A program made the position numbers and the translations under genes. A stretch of DNA of 64,000 nucleotides from Romboutsia sp. CE17 (GTDB lineage: Bacteria > Bacillota > Clostridia > Peptostreptococcales > Peptostreptococcaceae), in assembly GCF_012317385.1 (NCBI RefSeq), contig NZ_CP051144.1, positions 2,170,001 to 2,234,000 on the forward strand, given 5' to 3'. Within the stretch, counting starts at the first letter, position 1. Each line of letters starts with the position of its first letter. Below, in pieces: positions 41,195 to 49,322 of this stretch. Below the pieces are notes generated by a model, which did no database searches, was not told where the DNA came from, and was given only the letters and a program-made list of their open reading frames with translations.

Positions 41195-42115
41195 CTATTC
41201 TGCTGTAATAGCTACCTCATCTATATTCTCATCTGATAAATCTTTTAACTCAACCTTACCTTTTAAAAACTCCATAAATTCATCTCTAAGCTCTGGTCTT
41301 TTAAGAGCAAAATCAACAGTAGCTTCTAAGAAACCTAGTTTGTCCCCTACATCATATCTTCTACCTTCAAAATTATAAGCATATATAGCTTCTTTAGTAG
41401 CTAAAGTTTGAAGAGCATCAGTAAGTTGTATCTCTCCACCTTTTCCTGGTTCTTGATTTTCAAGTATATTGAATATCTCTGGAGTTATTATATATCTTCC
41501 TAGTATTGCAATATTTGATGGAGCTTCTTCAACATTTGGCTTTTCAACCATATCCTTTACTTTATATACTCTATCTTCTATATGCTTAACATCAAGTATT
41601 CCGTACTTATTAGTATCTTCCTTAGCAACTTCTTGTACTCCAAGTACCGTAGTCTTATACTCATCATAAGTATTTATAAGTTGCTTTAAGCATGGTACCT
41701 TTGCATCTACTATATCATCCCCTAGTAAAACTGCAAATGGCTCGTTACCTATAAAGCTCTTTGCACAATGAATTGCATGTCCAAGACCTTTTGGCTCTTT
41801 TTGTCTTATGTAATGTATGTTTACCATATTAGATATATCTTGAACCATTTTTAGCATTTCTTTTTTACCTTTTTGCTCAAGCTCAAGCTCTAGTTCTATA
41901 GATCTATCAAAATGATCTTCTATAGATTTTTTACTTCTTCCTGTTACTATTAGTATTTCTTCTATACCTGAATTTATTGCTTCTTCTATTATATATTGTA
42001 AAGTAGGTTTATCTACTATTGGTAACATTTCTTTTGGTTGTGATTTTGTTGCAGGTAAAAATCTTGTTCCAAGACCTGCTGCTGGTATTATCGCTTTTCT
42101 TACTGTTTGTTTCAT
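41195..42115 (-). CDS. galU: UTP--glucose-1-phosphate uridylyltransferase GalU, second copy
   Basis: The protein of about 306 residues is almost identical to the GalU at 26407 (same [31 protein letters not shown] and [20 protein letters not shown]) but has an acidic C-terminal extension (VELKDLSDENIDEVAITAE). It makes UDP-glucose, needed by the UDP-glucose dehydrogenase at 50871. I chose the ATG at 42115, which has AGGGAGAG 5 bp upstream; the frame opens at 42154. It stands alone, with no galE beside it. Confidence 0.95.
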   Translation of the reverse strand: MKQTVRKAIIPAAGLGTRFLPATKSQPKEMLPIVDKPTLQYIIEEAINSGIEEILIVTGRSKKSIEDHFDRSIELELELEQKGKKEMLKMVQDISNMVNIHYIRQKEPKGLGHAIHCAKSFIGNEPFAVLLGDDIVDAKVPCLKQLINTYDEYKTTVLGVQEVAKEDTNKYGILDVKHIEDRVYKVKDMVEKPNVEEAPSNIAILGRYIITPEIFNILENQEPGKGGEIQLTDALQTLATKEAIYAYNFEGRRYDVGDKLGFLEATVDFALKRPELRDEFMEFLKGKVELKDLSDENIDEVAITAE

Positions 42116-42172
42116 ATTACTCTCCCTTTTTATTTCTATCTTAAATAAATTCAATTATATTATTTAAAATCG

Positions 42173-42200
42173 AAAAGGTACTACCTTGAGCATAGTACCA
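42173..42200 (-). terminator. Terminator after manA
   Basis: On the minus strand GGTACTA-TGCTCAAGG-TAGTACC is followed by TTTTC. It lies between manA and galU2. Confidence 0.65.
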
Positions 42201-42334
42201 TATTCTATTAACTTCTATAAAAAAATAACATATATCATTATACTGTATATATCGATTCTTTTCATTAACAAACCCTCATCAAATATCGACATTTTCTACC
42301 TTGACAGATAATTCTCTAGGTAAGTAAATCCATA

Positions 42335-43144
42335 TTACACATAGCTTTTTAATAGCTCTATATTTCCGTTTATAGTGTACTGTACTCTATTTGGAATATA
42401 TATAGTATCTTCCTTTTTTAAATCTAATACCTGATTTTCACTAATTATACTACCACTACCACCTACAACAGTATAAGAATGAAAATCTTCATTTACTACA
42501 TCTTCATAAATAGAATCTACATTTATTTTTTCAACTGTAAAATAAGGAGTCTTAAGCTTGCTAAAGTTCTCTATCTTTCCACCTTGATTTTTTCCTTCAT
42601 AATCAATAACTTCTAGAGACTTTTCAATGTGCATCTCCCTATCTCTTCCCCAGTCGTACATTCTATACGTAACATCACTACTTTGTTGGACTTCAACTAA
42701 CTTAAGTCCACCTTCTATAGCATGTACTGTTCCTACAGGTATGTATATCATATCGCCTGGCTTTACACTAACTCTTTTAAGATGATTTTCTATATCTCCC
42801 TCTTCTATAACCTTAGAAAAACTCTCTTTATCATGGCCACTTTTTATACCACAAATAAGAGATGCATCATCTTTTGCATCTAATATATACCAACACTCAG
42901 CCTTACCATTATCATTATCATACTTTCTAGCAAACTCATCATCTGGATGAACTTGAACTGATAATGTATCATTAGCCTGAATTACCTTTATAAGAATAGG
43001 TAGCTCCCTTCCTATATTTTCTAATAAGGTTTCTTCGCTATTTTCTATAGTGCAGTGACCATTTTTATGAGTTGATAAATTCCAATTCTCATACCCCCAT
43101 ATCTTCTCACTATAGAATGGATTTAGTTTTAATATCTTACTCAT
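42335..43144 (-). CDS. manA: Mannose-6-phosphate isomerase, class I
   Basis: ManA interconverts fructose-6-phosphate and mannose-6-phosphate, the entry point to GDP-mannose. The protein of about 269 residues is a zinc-dependent cupin: FYSEKIWGYENWNLS at the start, LSVQVHPDDEFAR with the metal ligands, KAECWYILDAKDDASLICG, and GDMIYIPVGTVHAIEGG with the later ligands, then VEVQQSSDVTYRMYDWGRDR. This is the short Firmicutes type. I chose the ATG at 43144, 12 bp after GGGGGAG; a TTG at 43165 overlaps the site. It feeds the manC-gmd-fcl pathway at the right end of the window. Confidence 0.93.
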   Translation of the reverse strand: MSKILKLNPFYSEKIWGYENWNLSTHKNGHCTIENSEETLLENIGRELPILIKVIQANDTLSVQVHPDDEFARKYDNDNGKAECWYILDAKDDASLICGIKSGHDKESFSKVIEEGDIENHLKRVSVKPGDMIYIPVGTVHAIEGGLKLVEVQQSSDVTYRMYDWGRDREMHIEKSLEVIDYEGKNQGGKIENFSKLKTPYFTVEKINVDSIYEDVVNEDFHSYTVVGGSGSIISENQVLDLKKEDTIYIPNRVQYTINGNIELLKSYV

Positions 43145-43172
43145 ATTGATTATATACTCCCCCAATTATGTA

Positions 43173-44240
43173 CTAATTATCTAGTATTAAATTAACAACC
43201 CTATCTACATCATTGGTATATGTATTAAGTTTGTTATAATTTACCTTATTTTCTAACTGTTCTTTTATTTCTAAAACATCTATATTATGTAGCTCATCTT
43301 CATTTATAGATATTCCAAGATTCCTTTGACTTATATTATCTATACTAAAAGTATCTTCTCTTGCACTTGGCCTTTCTATAAGAACCATACCACTGTGACC
43401 TATAACACACTCTGCTATAGTTCCCCAACCAGCTTTAGTAATTACGATATCACTTGCAGCTATATAATTTTGTGTATCTTTTATATCTAAAGGAAGCCTT
43501 ACAATACTTGCTCCTTCAGTATTATTTATTTCTATACCAGAAGTTGTGAATATAGTTCCTTTAAAGTTTTTTACATCAATACTGCTTAAGTTTGCTGACT
43601 TCCCACAAGTTATAAATATACAATCCTTATACTTTAACTTTATCTCTTTAACTTTTACTTCATCTATCTCTCTACATACAAATCCTACATTTTCTATAAC
43701 ATCACAATTTATACTATCTACAGGAAGACACATATCATATTTGATAAATTTATTTACACATAAATAAGTATCTCTAAATGCCGAGATGATATTTTTATCT
43801 ATATTCAAATATTCATATTGCTCTACCCATGTAAAATTACTTATTAATATTGTATCTAAATTTAATTTTTTCCCTACTAAACATCCTATTGGACTTATAT
43901 CAGTAATTATTGACTTTACTCTTAGCTTACTAAAAAAATCTACTTCTTCTAAAACAACCTCATCCCATGTGTTTATGAAATTTAATAACTTCTTTTCTAG
44001 TAACTTTTTATCAACCTCTAAGCTATCTTTTTTATTCACAAGTCCAACATCAGTGATAATATCTTTATATATAACCCTATCGTTATAATCTTTTAAATAG
44101 CTTTTAGCAAAGTCATTTTGAAATTTATCACAAGCTATATATATGTTATATTCAGTGTTTTTTAATATGTTCTCAATTATAGATAAACATCTAGTCATAT
44201 GACCAAAGCCATGTGAGGATATATAAAAAGCTAAATACAT
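43173..44240 (-). CDS. GT-B fold glycosyltransferase-like protein (family 28/MurG-like)
   Basis: This 355-residue protein has a Rossmann-type N-terminus with AFYISSHGFGHMTRCLSIIE, a signature of GT28/MurG-related enzymes. A central SIITDISPIGCLVGKKLNLD follows, and the C-terminal donor-binding region reads ASDIVITKAGWGTIAECVIG with a late VLIERPSAREDTFSIDNI. It would use a nucleotide sugar, but donor and acceptor are unknown. Its start overlaps the end of the FdtA-like gene by 10 bp, so the two are translationally coupled and probably act in the same sugar pathway. GGGGGAAG precedes the ATG. Confidence 0.82.
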   Translation of the reverse strand: MYLAFYISSHGFGHMTRCLSIIENILKNTEYNIYIACDKFQNDFAKSYLKDYNDRVIYKDIITDVGLVNKKDSLEVDKKLLEKKLLNFINTWDEVVLEEVDFFSKLRVKSIITDISPIGCLVGKKLNLDTILISNFTWVEQYEYLNIDKNIISAFRDTYLCVNKFIKYDMCLPVDSINCDVIENVGFVCREIDEVKVKEIKLKYKDCIFITCGKSANLSSIDVKNFKGTIFTTSGIEINNTEGASIVRLPLDIKDTQNYIAASDIVITKAGWGTIAECVIGHSGMVLIERPSAREDTFSIDNISQRNLGISINEDELHNIDVLEIKEQLENKVNYNKLNTYTNDVDRVVNLILDN

Positions 44241-44632
44241 CTTACTTCCCCCATAAATTCATCATAATCTCTTATATAATCATCTTCATTATATTCATGT
44301 GATGATAAAATCAATAAAACACAATCAGAAGAATGATTATAAGTAGTTCTCCATATTTTAGGATCTATATATACTCCTTGAGATGGATTTGTTAATTCAT
44401 ATACCTTCTCTTCTTTTCCATCAAAGCATTTTATTTTTACACTACCTGAAATACAAATAATTACTTGTCTAGTTTTACGATATGCATGATTCCCTCTAAT
44501 CTCATTTGATGGAATATTATAGGTATAAAATATTCTTTTTATTTCAAATGGAATATTATAATTTTCCTCTAAAGGAACAAGTATTCCATTATTATTTTTT
44601 TCTTTTAAATCAAATTTATAGCTATTAAACAT
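44231..44632 (-). CDS. FdtA/QdtA-like cupin (dTDP-4-keto-6-deoxyhexose 3,4-ketoisomerase family)
   Basis: This 133-residue single-domain cupin resembles the FdtA/WxcM C-terminal family, with FEIKRIFYTYNIPSNEIRGN, HAYRKTRQVIICISGSVKI and GVYIDPKIWRTTYNHSSDCV. Members isomerise dTDP-4-keto-6-deoxyglucose on the way to amino-deoxy sugars. The usual partners (RmlA, RmlB, aminotransferase, acetyltransferase) are not next to it, so it may depend on genes elsewhere or have another keto-sugar substrate. It precedes and overlaps the glycosyltransferase gene. AGGAG precedes the ATG. To its right lies the decayed module B. Confidence 0.82.
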   Translation of the reverse strand: MFNSYKFDLKEKNNNGILVPLEENYNIPFEIKRIFYTYNIPSNEIRGNHAYRKTRQVIICISGSVKIKCFDGKEEKVYELTNPSQGVYIDPKIWRTTYNHSSDCVLLILSSHEYNEDDYIRDYDEFMGEVRCI

Positions 44633-44737
44633 AGAATACTCCTTAACTAAATATGTATCTTATATACATATTCTATTTTACTTTATTAGATATGAGAAAT
44701 TTGTCATTTATTGTAGTTTGATATCTATTTTTTTAAT

Positions 44738-44853
44738 TTTATAACTCTTAATCTCTTTTATAATCCTTCTTATATGTCCCTCACTTATACGATAAGTCTT
44801 AGCCAATACCTTATAATCATTCCTAAAAGCATTTCTAATCAACCTTTCCCTAA
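44738..44853 (-). pseudogene. Remnant of a Mor-family activator gene (module B)
   Basis: The minus strand encodes RLIRNAFRNDYKVLAKTYRI followed by SEGHIRRII, matching the helix-turn-helix end of the Mor protein of module A (RLIRKAFNGDYKAVAKTYRM, SEGHIRRII). The N-terminal half is missing: the sequence is fused, in another frame, to the truncated end of the helicase-loader gene. The fusion marks a deletion. Confidence 0.85.
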
Positions 44854-45510
44854 CCCAATAGCTTCATTAATCTTAATTAAATCCTCCCTTCTTTTCTCAC
44901 TACTAATAATCCTCGGTAAATTATTAAAATATCTATGATTAACAATCCCAAAAACAATATTTACATCACTACTAGTAACACTCCTCTTAAAAAGATCATC
45001 AATAAGTAAAATTTTACAACTCTTATACTTACTCATCATACTATCATAAACACTAGCATCCATAATATTTTGCTTAAGCTTAATAATAGAGTACCTATAT
45101 CCCATATAAATTACACCAACTCCATTTTTCATTAATTCATTAGCAATAACCAAAGAAAGGTGAGTCTTTCCCCCACCTACACTTCCCATAAAAATAACAC
45201 TATTTTTTCAACTATTCCTAATCTTATCAAAATCCTTAACATAATTTCTAGCAACAGTATAAGAATCTATAGTCTGCACATTCCTACTATAATCAAAATT
45301 ATCAAAAGTCTTTTTAAAAAGCTCCTCACTAATACTACTCTCAGCAAGTATTTTCTTAGCTCTTCTCACTTCCTTACAACTACAAGGAACAGCCTCATCA
45401 TCTACTAATATATAAGTAGTATCCCTACACTTATTACAATCATACTTAGCTATAAAGTTCTCTTGCTCTTCTAAGTTGCTCTTCACTCGGTTTTGCATAA
45501 AGTCTAGCAT
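44839..45510 (-). pseudogene. DnaC-like helicase loader with in-frame stop and truncated end
   Basis: A DnaC/IstB-type AAA+ ATPase gene. The first half (45510-45208) has a zinc-finger-like CNKCRDTTYI plus VPCSCKEVRRAKKIL, and TFDNFDYSRNVQTIDSY. A TGA at 45208-45210 interrupts it. The same frame then continues with Walker A IFMGSVGGGKTHLSLVIA, Walker B CKILLIDDLF, and ends early at KINEAIGLGKG, where the Mor remnant begins. It would load a DnaB helicase, but none is next to it. Confidence 0.85.
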
Positions 45511-46001
45511 CCTCTTCTTTATATTGATTGGTAATTTTACCTATTGTAGGTCTTCTATAGTCACAACTTCCATCCCCTTTTTCTTTTATAGCTTCTATAA
45601 ATAACTTTCTAATTTCATCTTTTTTTATATTCTTTAAAACTTCTTCTATTAAAGAAACATCCTCAACATTTTTAAGCTCTGATTTAATACAATCCATAAT
45701 AGGCTTTCCACCTACCTTGTCCAAATTGTACTTTCTCCACTTTAAAATTCCTTTTCCCTAATCTTTGTATTATACTTAATAGTCTTATACTCATTTTCAA
45801 ACTTATCCATAATCTCTATTATTTCATTTTCATCTATTCCTGTAAGAAAAGAAATTTCTTTAGTATGTATCTTATATATACCAATTTGAGTAGTATTAGG
45901 ATTTGTAAAAAAAGATATAAAAATTTCTCTAAAGCACTATAAGAATCTAATATTTTATCACCCTTATAAAATGAAGAATATACATAACGAAAACGTGCCA
46001 T
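45446..46001 (-). pseudogene. DnaD-like phage replication protein gene with two frameshifts
   Basis: Reading through frames gives a continuous protein. It starts MARFRYVYSSFYKGDKILDS, then after a shift at the T7 run (complement of 45907-45913) continues TNPNTTQIGIYKIHTKEISF and IDENEIIEIMDKFENEYKTI. After a second shift in an A-run near 45755 it continues GILKWRKYNLDKVGGKPIMD to EEQLRRARELYS. The pattern is that of primosome organiser proteins encoded before dnaC in phages. GGGGGAATG precedes the ATG. Both shifts are one missing base. Confidence 0.8.
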
Positions 46002-46014
46002 ACTATCATTCCCC

Positions 46015-46245
46015 CTATTTAATTTTAAAAAGTCTATTATTGCTTACACGACAGTACTTTTCATAAAGCTCTGGCTCTTCTATTTTAAATAACTTAGTAT
46101 CAAAACTAATCCTACTAGTTTTCTTCCATGTTATTTTTCTTTCCTTTCTGTTACTTTCTATATTTTCTGATATCATTCTTAGACTTAGCTCTAAAACTTC
46201 TCTTAGCTTATCTAATCCTTCTAAATTACTTTTATAGTATTTCAC
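46015..46245 (-). CDS. Small protein of module B, unknown
   Basis: This 76-residue protein is rich in Lys, Glu and Arg, with two predicted helices (EGLDKLREVLELSLRMISEN; PELYEKYCRVSNNRLFKI). I recall similar small basic proteins before dnaD/dnaC genes in clostridial phages, without a known role. The GTG start follows GGGGGGAAG. It is the only complete frame within the decayed part of module B, but its neighbours downstream are broken, so it may no longer matter. Confidence 0.55.
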   Translation of the reverse strand: MKYYKSNLEGLDKLREVLELSLRMISENIESNRKERKITWKKTSRISFDTKLFKIEEPELYEKYCRVSNNRLFKIK

Positions 46246-46385
46246 ACAACTTCCCCCCTTTTGTTTTTATCTAAGTTTTTAACTTATATCTAAGTTATAT
46301 GTTTACAAATGTTCATATCTGGTAAAAGTTAAATTTTACAAAAAATAAGTTCTGGATTTTCCACAGATGCTAAATTTATATTCTA

Positions 46386-46902
46386 CTAAGAAGTTTTTAT
46401 TCGTATTTTTGTTCTTTTTATATCTATATATCCCTTTTCACAAAGACTATATAAGTAATCATATATATCACTTATATTCTCTTCTAAATCATCCACATAA
46501 AATGCTTTTACAAAAGGTATTTCTATATTTTTATTATCTTTTAAATTTTTTATCTTTATTCCATAATCCCTATAAAACACATTCTATCAAAATATGCTCT
46601 ACTACAATTTGATATTTCTTCTATTTTTCTTTTTATTAATCTATCATCATCAATATCCATTATTGCTTTTATAGTTTCGGCTCTTTTTCGATTGGCTATG
46701 TACGTAGATAAGCCTCCATCTAATGGATAATACAAACTAAATAACTTTCTAGACCTTCTATACTTATATTTAACTCTATAGTAATTTCCCTAAGTATACT
46801 ATCCTTTGGTCTGTATAAATTATTTTCTATTATATCTATTAATTTTTTTAATTTTATTAAGGAATTTTTGTCATCTGTAGGTATGTTATTATATTTATTC
46901 AT
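46386..46902 (-). pseudogene. Frameshifted AraC-like HTH protein gene (module B)
   Basis: Three frames join into one protein: MNKYNNIPTDDKNSLIKLKK to ELNISIEG, then RKLFSLYYPLDGGLSTYIAN with RKRAETIKAIMD, then FYRDYGIKIKNLKDNKN to the end. The middle aligns with the neighbouring protein at 47103 (RKFKKLYSSNNGYPETLSTY, then IKRRQNKENI), so it is a decayed paralogue. The 200 bp from 46903 to 47102 holds no gene. Confidence 0.7.
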
Positions 46903-47102
46903 ATAGTATTGTGATTCCCCCCTATAACTATTTCTTTTTTTTATTTTAATTTTAATTATTCATTTTTATTATTGATTTTGTCCACCCTTCGTTGACGTAT
47001 CGTGAAAATGTAAAAATTTTAGATATTCTTTTGAAAGTTCATATATTAGTATATCGTTTTCCTTATTTGTGTTTTTAGTCAAATATAATAATATAAATCT
47101 CT

Positions 47103-47570
47103 CTATTTGCATAACTCCAACCTCTTTATTACCACTATATACTCATCTTCAGCTAAGCTTTTATAATGATATTCATTACATATAGTGTTTAAATTACTTT
47201 CACAAGTATTACTTTTATCTAAGTTTTCTATATCATAAAGTCTATAATTACTAACCATATTCATATTTTTGACTTGCTCTAAAAGATCTTTTATATCATA
47301 TCTTTCTTCAAATCCAAATATTCTTCCACCCCTTAAGATATTTTCTTTATTTTGTCTTCTTTTTATGTAAGTAGACAGTGTCTCTGGATATCCATTGTTA
47401 GATGAATATAGTTTTTTAAACTTACGATCTAGTTTTGTCCTAGATAAATTATGTTGCTTTAGTATCTCTTTTATTATTTCTGTTGATGATAGTGATAAGT
47501 TATTTTCTATAAAGTTTAAATAACTATAAAATTCTGCTACGTCTTCTTGAAATCTCTTCATTTTTTTCAT
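47103..47570 (-). CDS. AraC-like helix-turn-helix protein of module B
   Basis: This 155-residue protein has a central region resembling the second AraC-type helix-turn-helix (ILKQHNLSRTKLDRKFKKLY, then TLSTYIKRRQNKENILRGGR). This is preceded by a helical segment and followed by a variable C-terminus of unknown role. It is the first gene of the decayed replication module and seems intact. Its paralogue at 46386-46902 is broken. By position it may be a regulator of the module. AGGGAG lies 6 bp before the ATG. Confidence 0.6.
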   Translation of the reverse strand: MKKMKRFQEDVAEFYSYLNFIENNLSLSSTEIIKEILKQHNLSRTKLDRKFKKLYSSNNGYPETLSTYIKRRQNKENILRGGRIFGFEERYDIKDLLEQVKNMNMVSNYRLYDIENLDKSNTCESNLNTICNEYHYKSLAEDEYIVVIKRLELCK

Positions 47571-47796
47571 AATATTCTCCCTCTTTGTTTGTTTCCCTTT
47601 TGATATTATGCCTTATATATTAGGTGGATAATTCCCATTTTTCGTGAATTTTTACCGTTTTTTGATATTTTCATAAAAAGCTTGTACTTTTTAATACATT
47701 TTATTATTTTTAGGCTTGTATTTTTTATTTTGTTTATTATGTTCACTGTTTTTTCATATATTTAAATAAAATATATTTCTTTTTAGGTGATTGTTT

Positions 47797-48126
47797 ATGA
47801 GAATTAGTGATTCTACTAAGATTAAGTTGTTGAGTTTAGCAACTTTAATTTTGCTTAGTGTTATTCTTTTGTTTGTTGCTTTTAGGTTGTTTTTCGCTAT
47901 AGTTAATGTGTTTGTGTATTTTTTTGGTTTAGTCGCTTTACTTTGCTGTACAGTAATTTTTATTGGAGTTATTATTTTTATGATTTATAGGTTTCTTATA
48001 AGATTTAAATGTTTTAAGAGAGTAGATTTTAATTGTAATGAGATGCTTGATATGTATCTTTCTATGCTGTTTAAGGTAGTTTTATCTTGTATTGATTTTA
48101 TATTGTTTGTTGTATATTGTAAATGA
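47797..48126 (+). CDS. Small membrane protein, paralogue of the protein at 40817
   Basis: This 109-residue protein begins MRISDSTKIKLLSL, nearly the same as the protein at 40817 (MKISDSTKIKLLSL). It shares its plan of two hydrophobic segments (LILLSVILLFVAFRLFFAIV; LLCCTVIFIGVIIFMIYRFL), a basic loop with CFKRVDFN, and a hydrophobic C-terminus. I chose the ATG at 47797, 6 bp after AGGTGA; a TTG at 47791 is too close to the site. It is divergent from module B. Function unknown. Confidence 0.75.
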   Translation: MRISDSTKIKLLSLATLILLSVILLFVAFRLFFAIVNVFVYFFGLVALLCCTVIFIGVIIFMIYRFLIRFKCFKRVDFNCNEMLDMYLSMLFKVVLSCIDFILFVVYCK

Positions 48127-48139
48127 TAAAAATAAACAT

Positions 48140-48172
48140 AAAAAAGACTAGCAATTACACCCTTGCTAGTCC
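48140..48172. terminator. Terminator between convergent genes
   Basis: Stem GACTAGCAA / TTGCTAGTC with an 8-base loop and an upstream A6 run, serving mainly the minus-strand acyltransferase transcript. Confidence 0.7.
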
Positions 48173-48207
48173 TGCTTTACAGTAAAATAACTTTTCATCA
48201 TTCTTAT

Positions 48208-49248
48208 TTAATTATTCACTAGTTTAATTTTTTTCTTATTTTCTCCTAATAAGATTGATCTACTAATTTCATTCTTTGCTATTAAATTTCTAATAAATAA
48301 GCAAATCATAATTATAATAACCGATATAATCGGAGTGTATATATAGTTATAAATATATATATTATTAATATTAATAGTTATCTTATCTAAAACCATCATT
48401 AAATATGACTGTATTATATAAATTGAAAGTGTATATTTTCCTAGCTTAGAAAATACTTTATTCTTATCTAGTTTATATAACTTATCTCCACTTACAATTA
48501 CAAGTAGACTACCTATTATTCCTATAACATATCTATATATTACTATAAATATTTTATCAACTATATCAACATTATAAAAACTCATTCCAGTAGTATATAT
48601 ATAATAATCTTTTTTCCATCCTATTATTAAAAATAAAAATAATACTATAGAAACTTTAAATATGTTATTCTTATGTTTAATAAATATATCTCTATAGTTA
48701 TTATAAAAATAACCAATAAAGAAGTATGGGTACATAAATTTTAAATATTGAATATTCAACTTATCTGGTAAAAGTAATAATATAAAAAATATTGATATAT
48801 AATAAGTTAATCTATCTAAAAATATTTTTCGCCCTACAATAGCTATAATAGACAGATAAAACAATATAAATAAAAACCAAAACTGGTATGGAATTCCCTT
48901 AAAATAATTATACATATCTACAATTATATTACTTTTATTTAAAACTACTTTAGCTATAATTTTAATTAAGCTATATAATGTATACCATGATATAGCTGGT
49001 ACTATTAATGACTTTATTTTTTTATAAATTAACTCTTTAAAATTATCTTTATTAATACTTTTTTGAAATAAGTAACCACTTATTATCATAAATAAAGGCA
49101 TATGAAAGCTATAAATCACTTTAAATGTAGAATTAAGAAAGTAATCACTTTCTTTATTCATGCTATATTGAATACTATGTCCCCAAACTACTAAAAATAT
49201 TGCTAAACCTTTTAAAAAATCTATTTTTTCATTTCTTTTAATATTCAT
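48208..49248 (-). CDS. Acyltransferase family 3 (membrane O-acyltransferase)
   Basis: This polytopic protein of about 346 residues has ten or so helices and the family N-terminus: RNEKIDFLKGLAIFLVVWGH with the conserved catalytic-type His, then SFHMPLFMIISGYLFQKS. Such enzymes acetylate (or succinylate) polysaccharides or their lipid-linked precursors. I chose the ATG at 49248, 3 bp after GGGAGA. It is the last gene of the right-hand glycopolymer operon, about 60 bp after the flippase. Confidence 0.88.
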   Translation of the reverse strand: MNIKRNEKIDFLKGLAIFLVVWGHSIQYSMNKESDYFLNSTFKVIYSFHMPLFMIISGYLFQKSINKDNFKELIYKKIKSLIVPAISWYTLYSLIKIIAKVVLNKSNIIVDMYNYFKGIPYQFWFLFILFYLSIIAIVGRKIFLDRLTYYISIFFILLLLPDKLNIQYLKFMYPYFFIGYFYNNYRDIFIKHKNNIFKVSIVLFLFLIIGWKKDYYIYTTGMSFYNVDIVDKIFIVIYRYVIGIIGSLLVIVSGDKLYKLDKNKVFSKLGKYTLSIYIIQSYLMMVLDKITININNIYIYNYIYTPIISVIIIMICLFIRNLIAKNEISRSILLGENKKKIKLVNN

Positions 49249-49322
49249 ATTTCTCCCTAACAAAAGCTAATTAACTCTTTACTTTTAATCTCTATTAAAT
49301 AAATATTCAAATATATTATTAA

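Noticed and set aside
34672-48126. The whole 34.7-48.1 kb part as one prophage
   Set aside because: No integrase, terminase, capsid, tail or holin gene; sugar nucleotide genes and the sortase cassette lie in between. Only replication and regulator genes are present.
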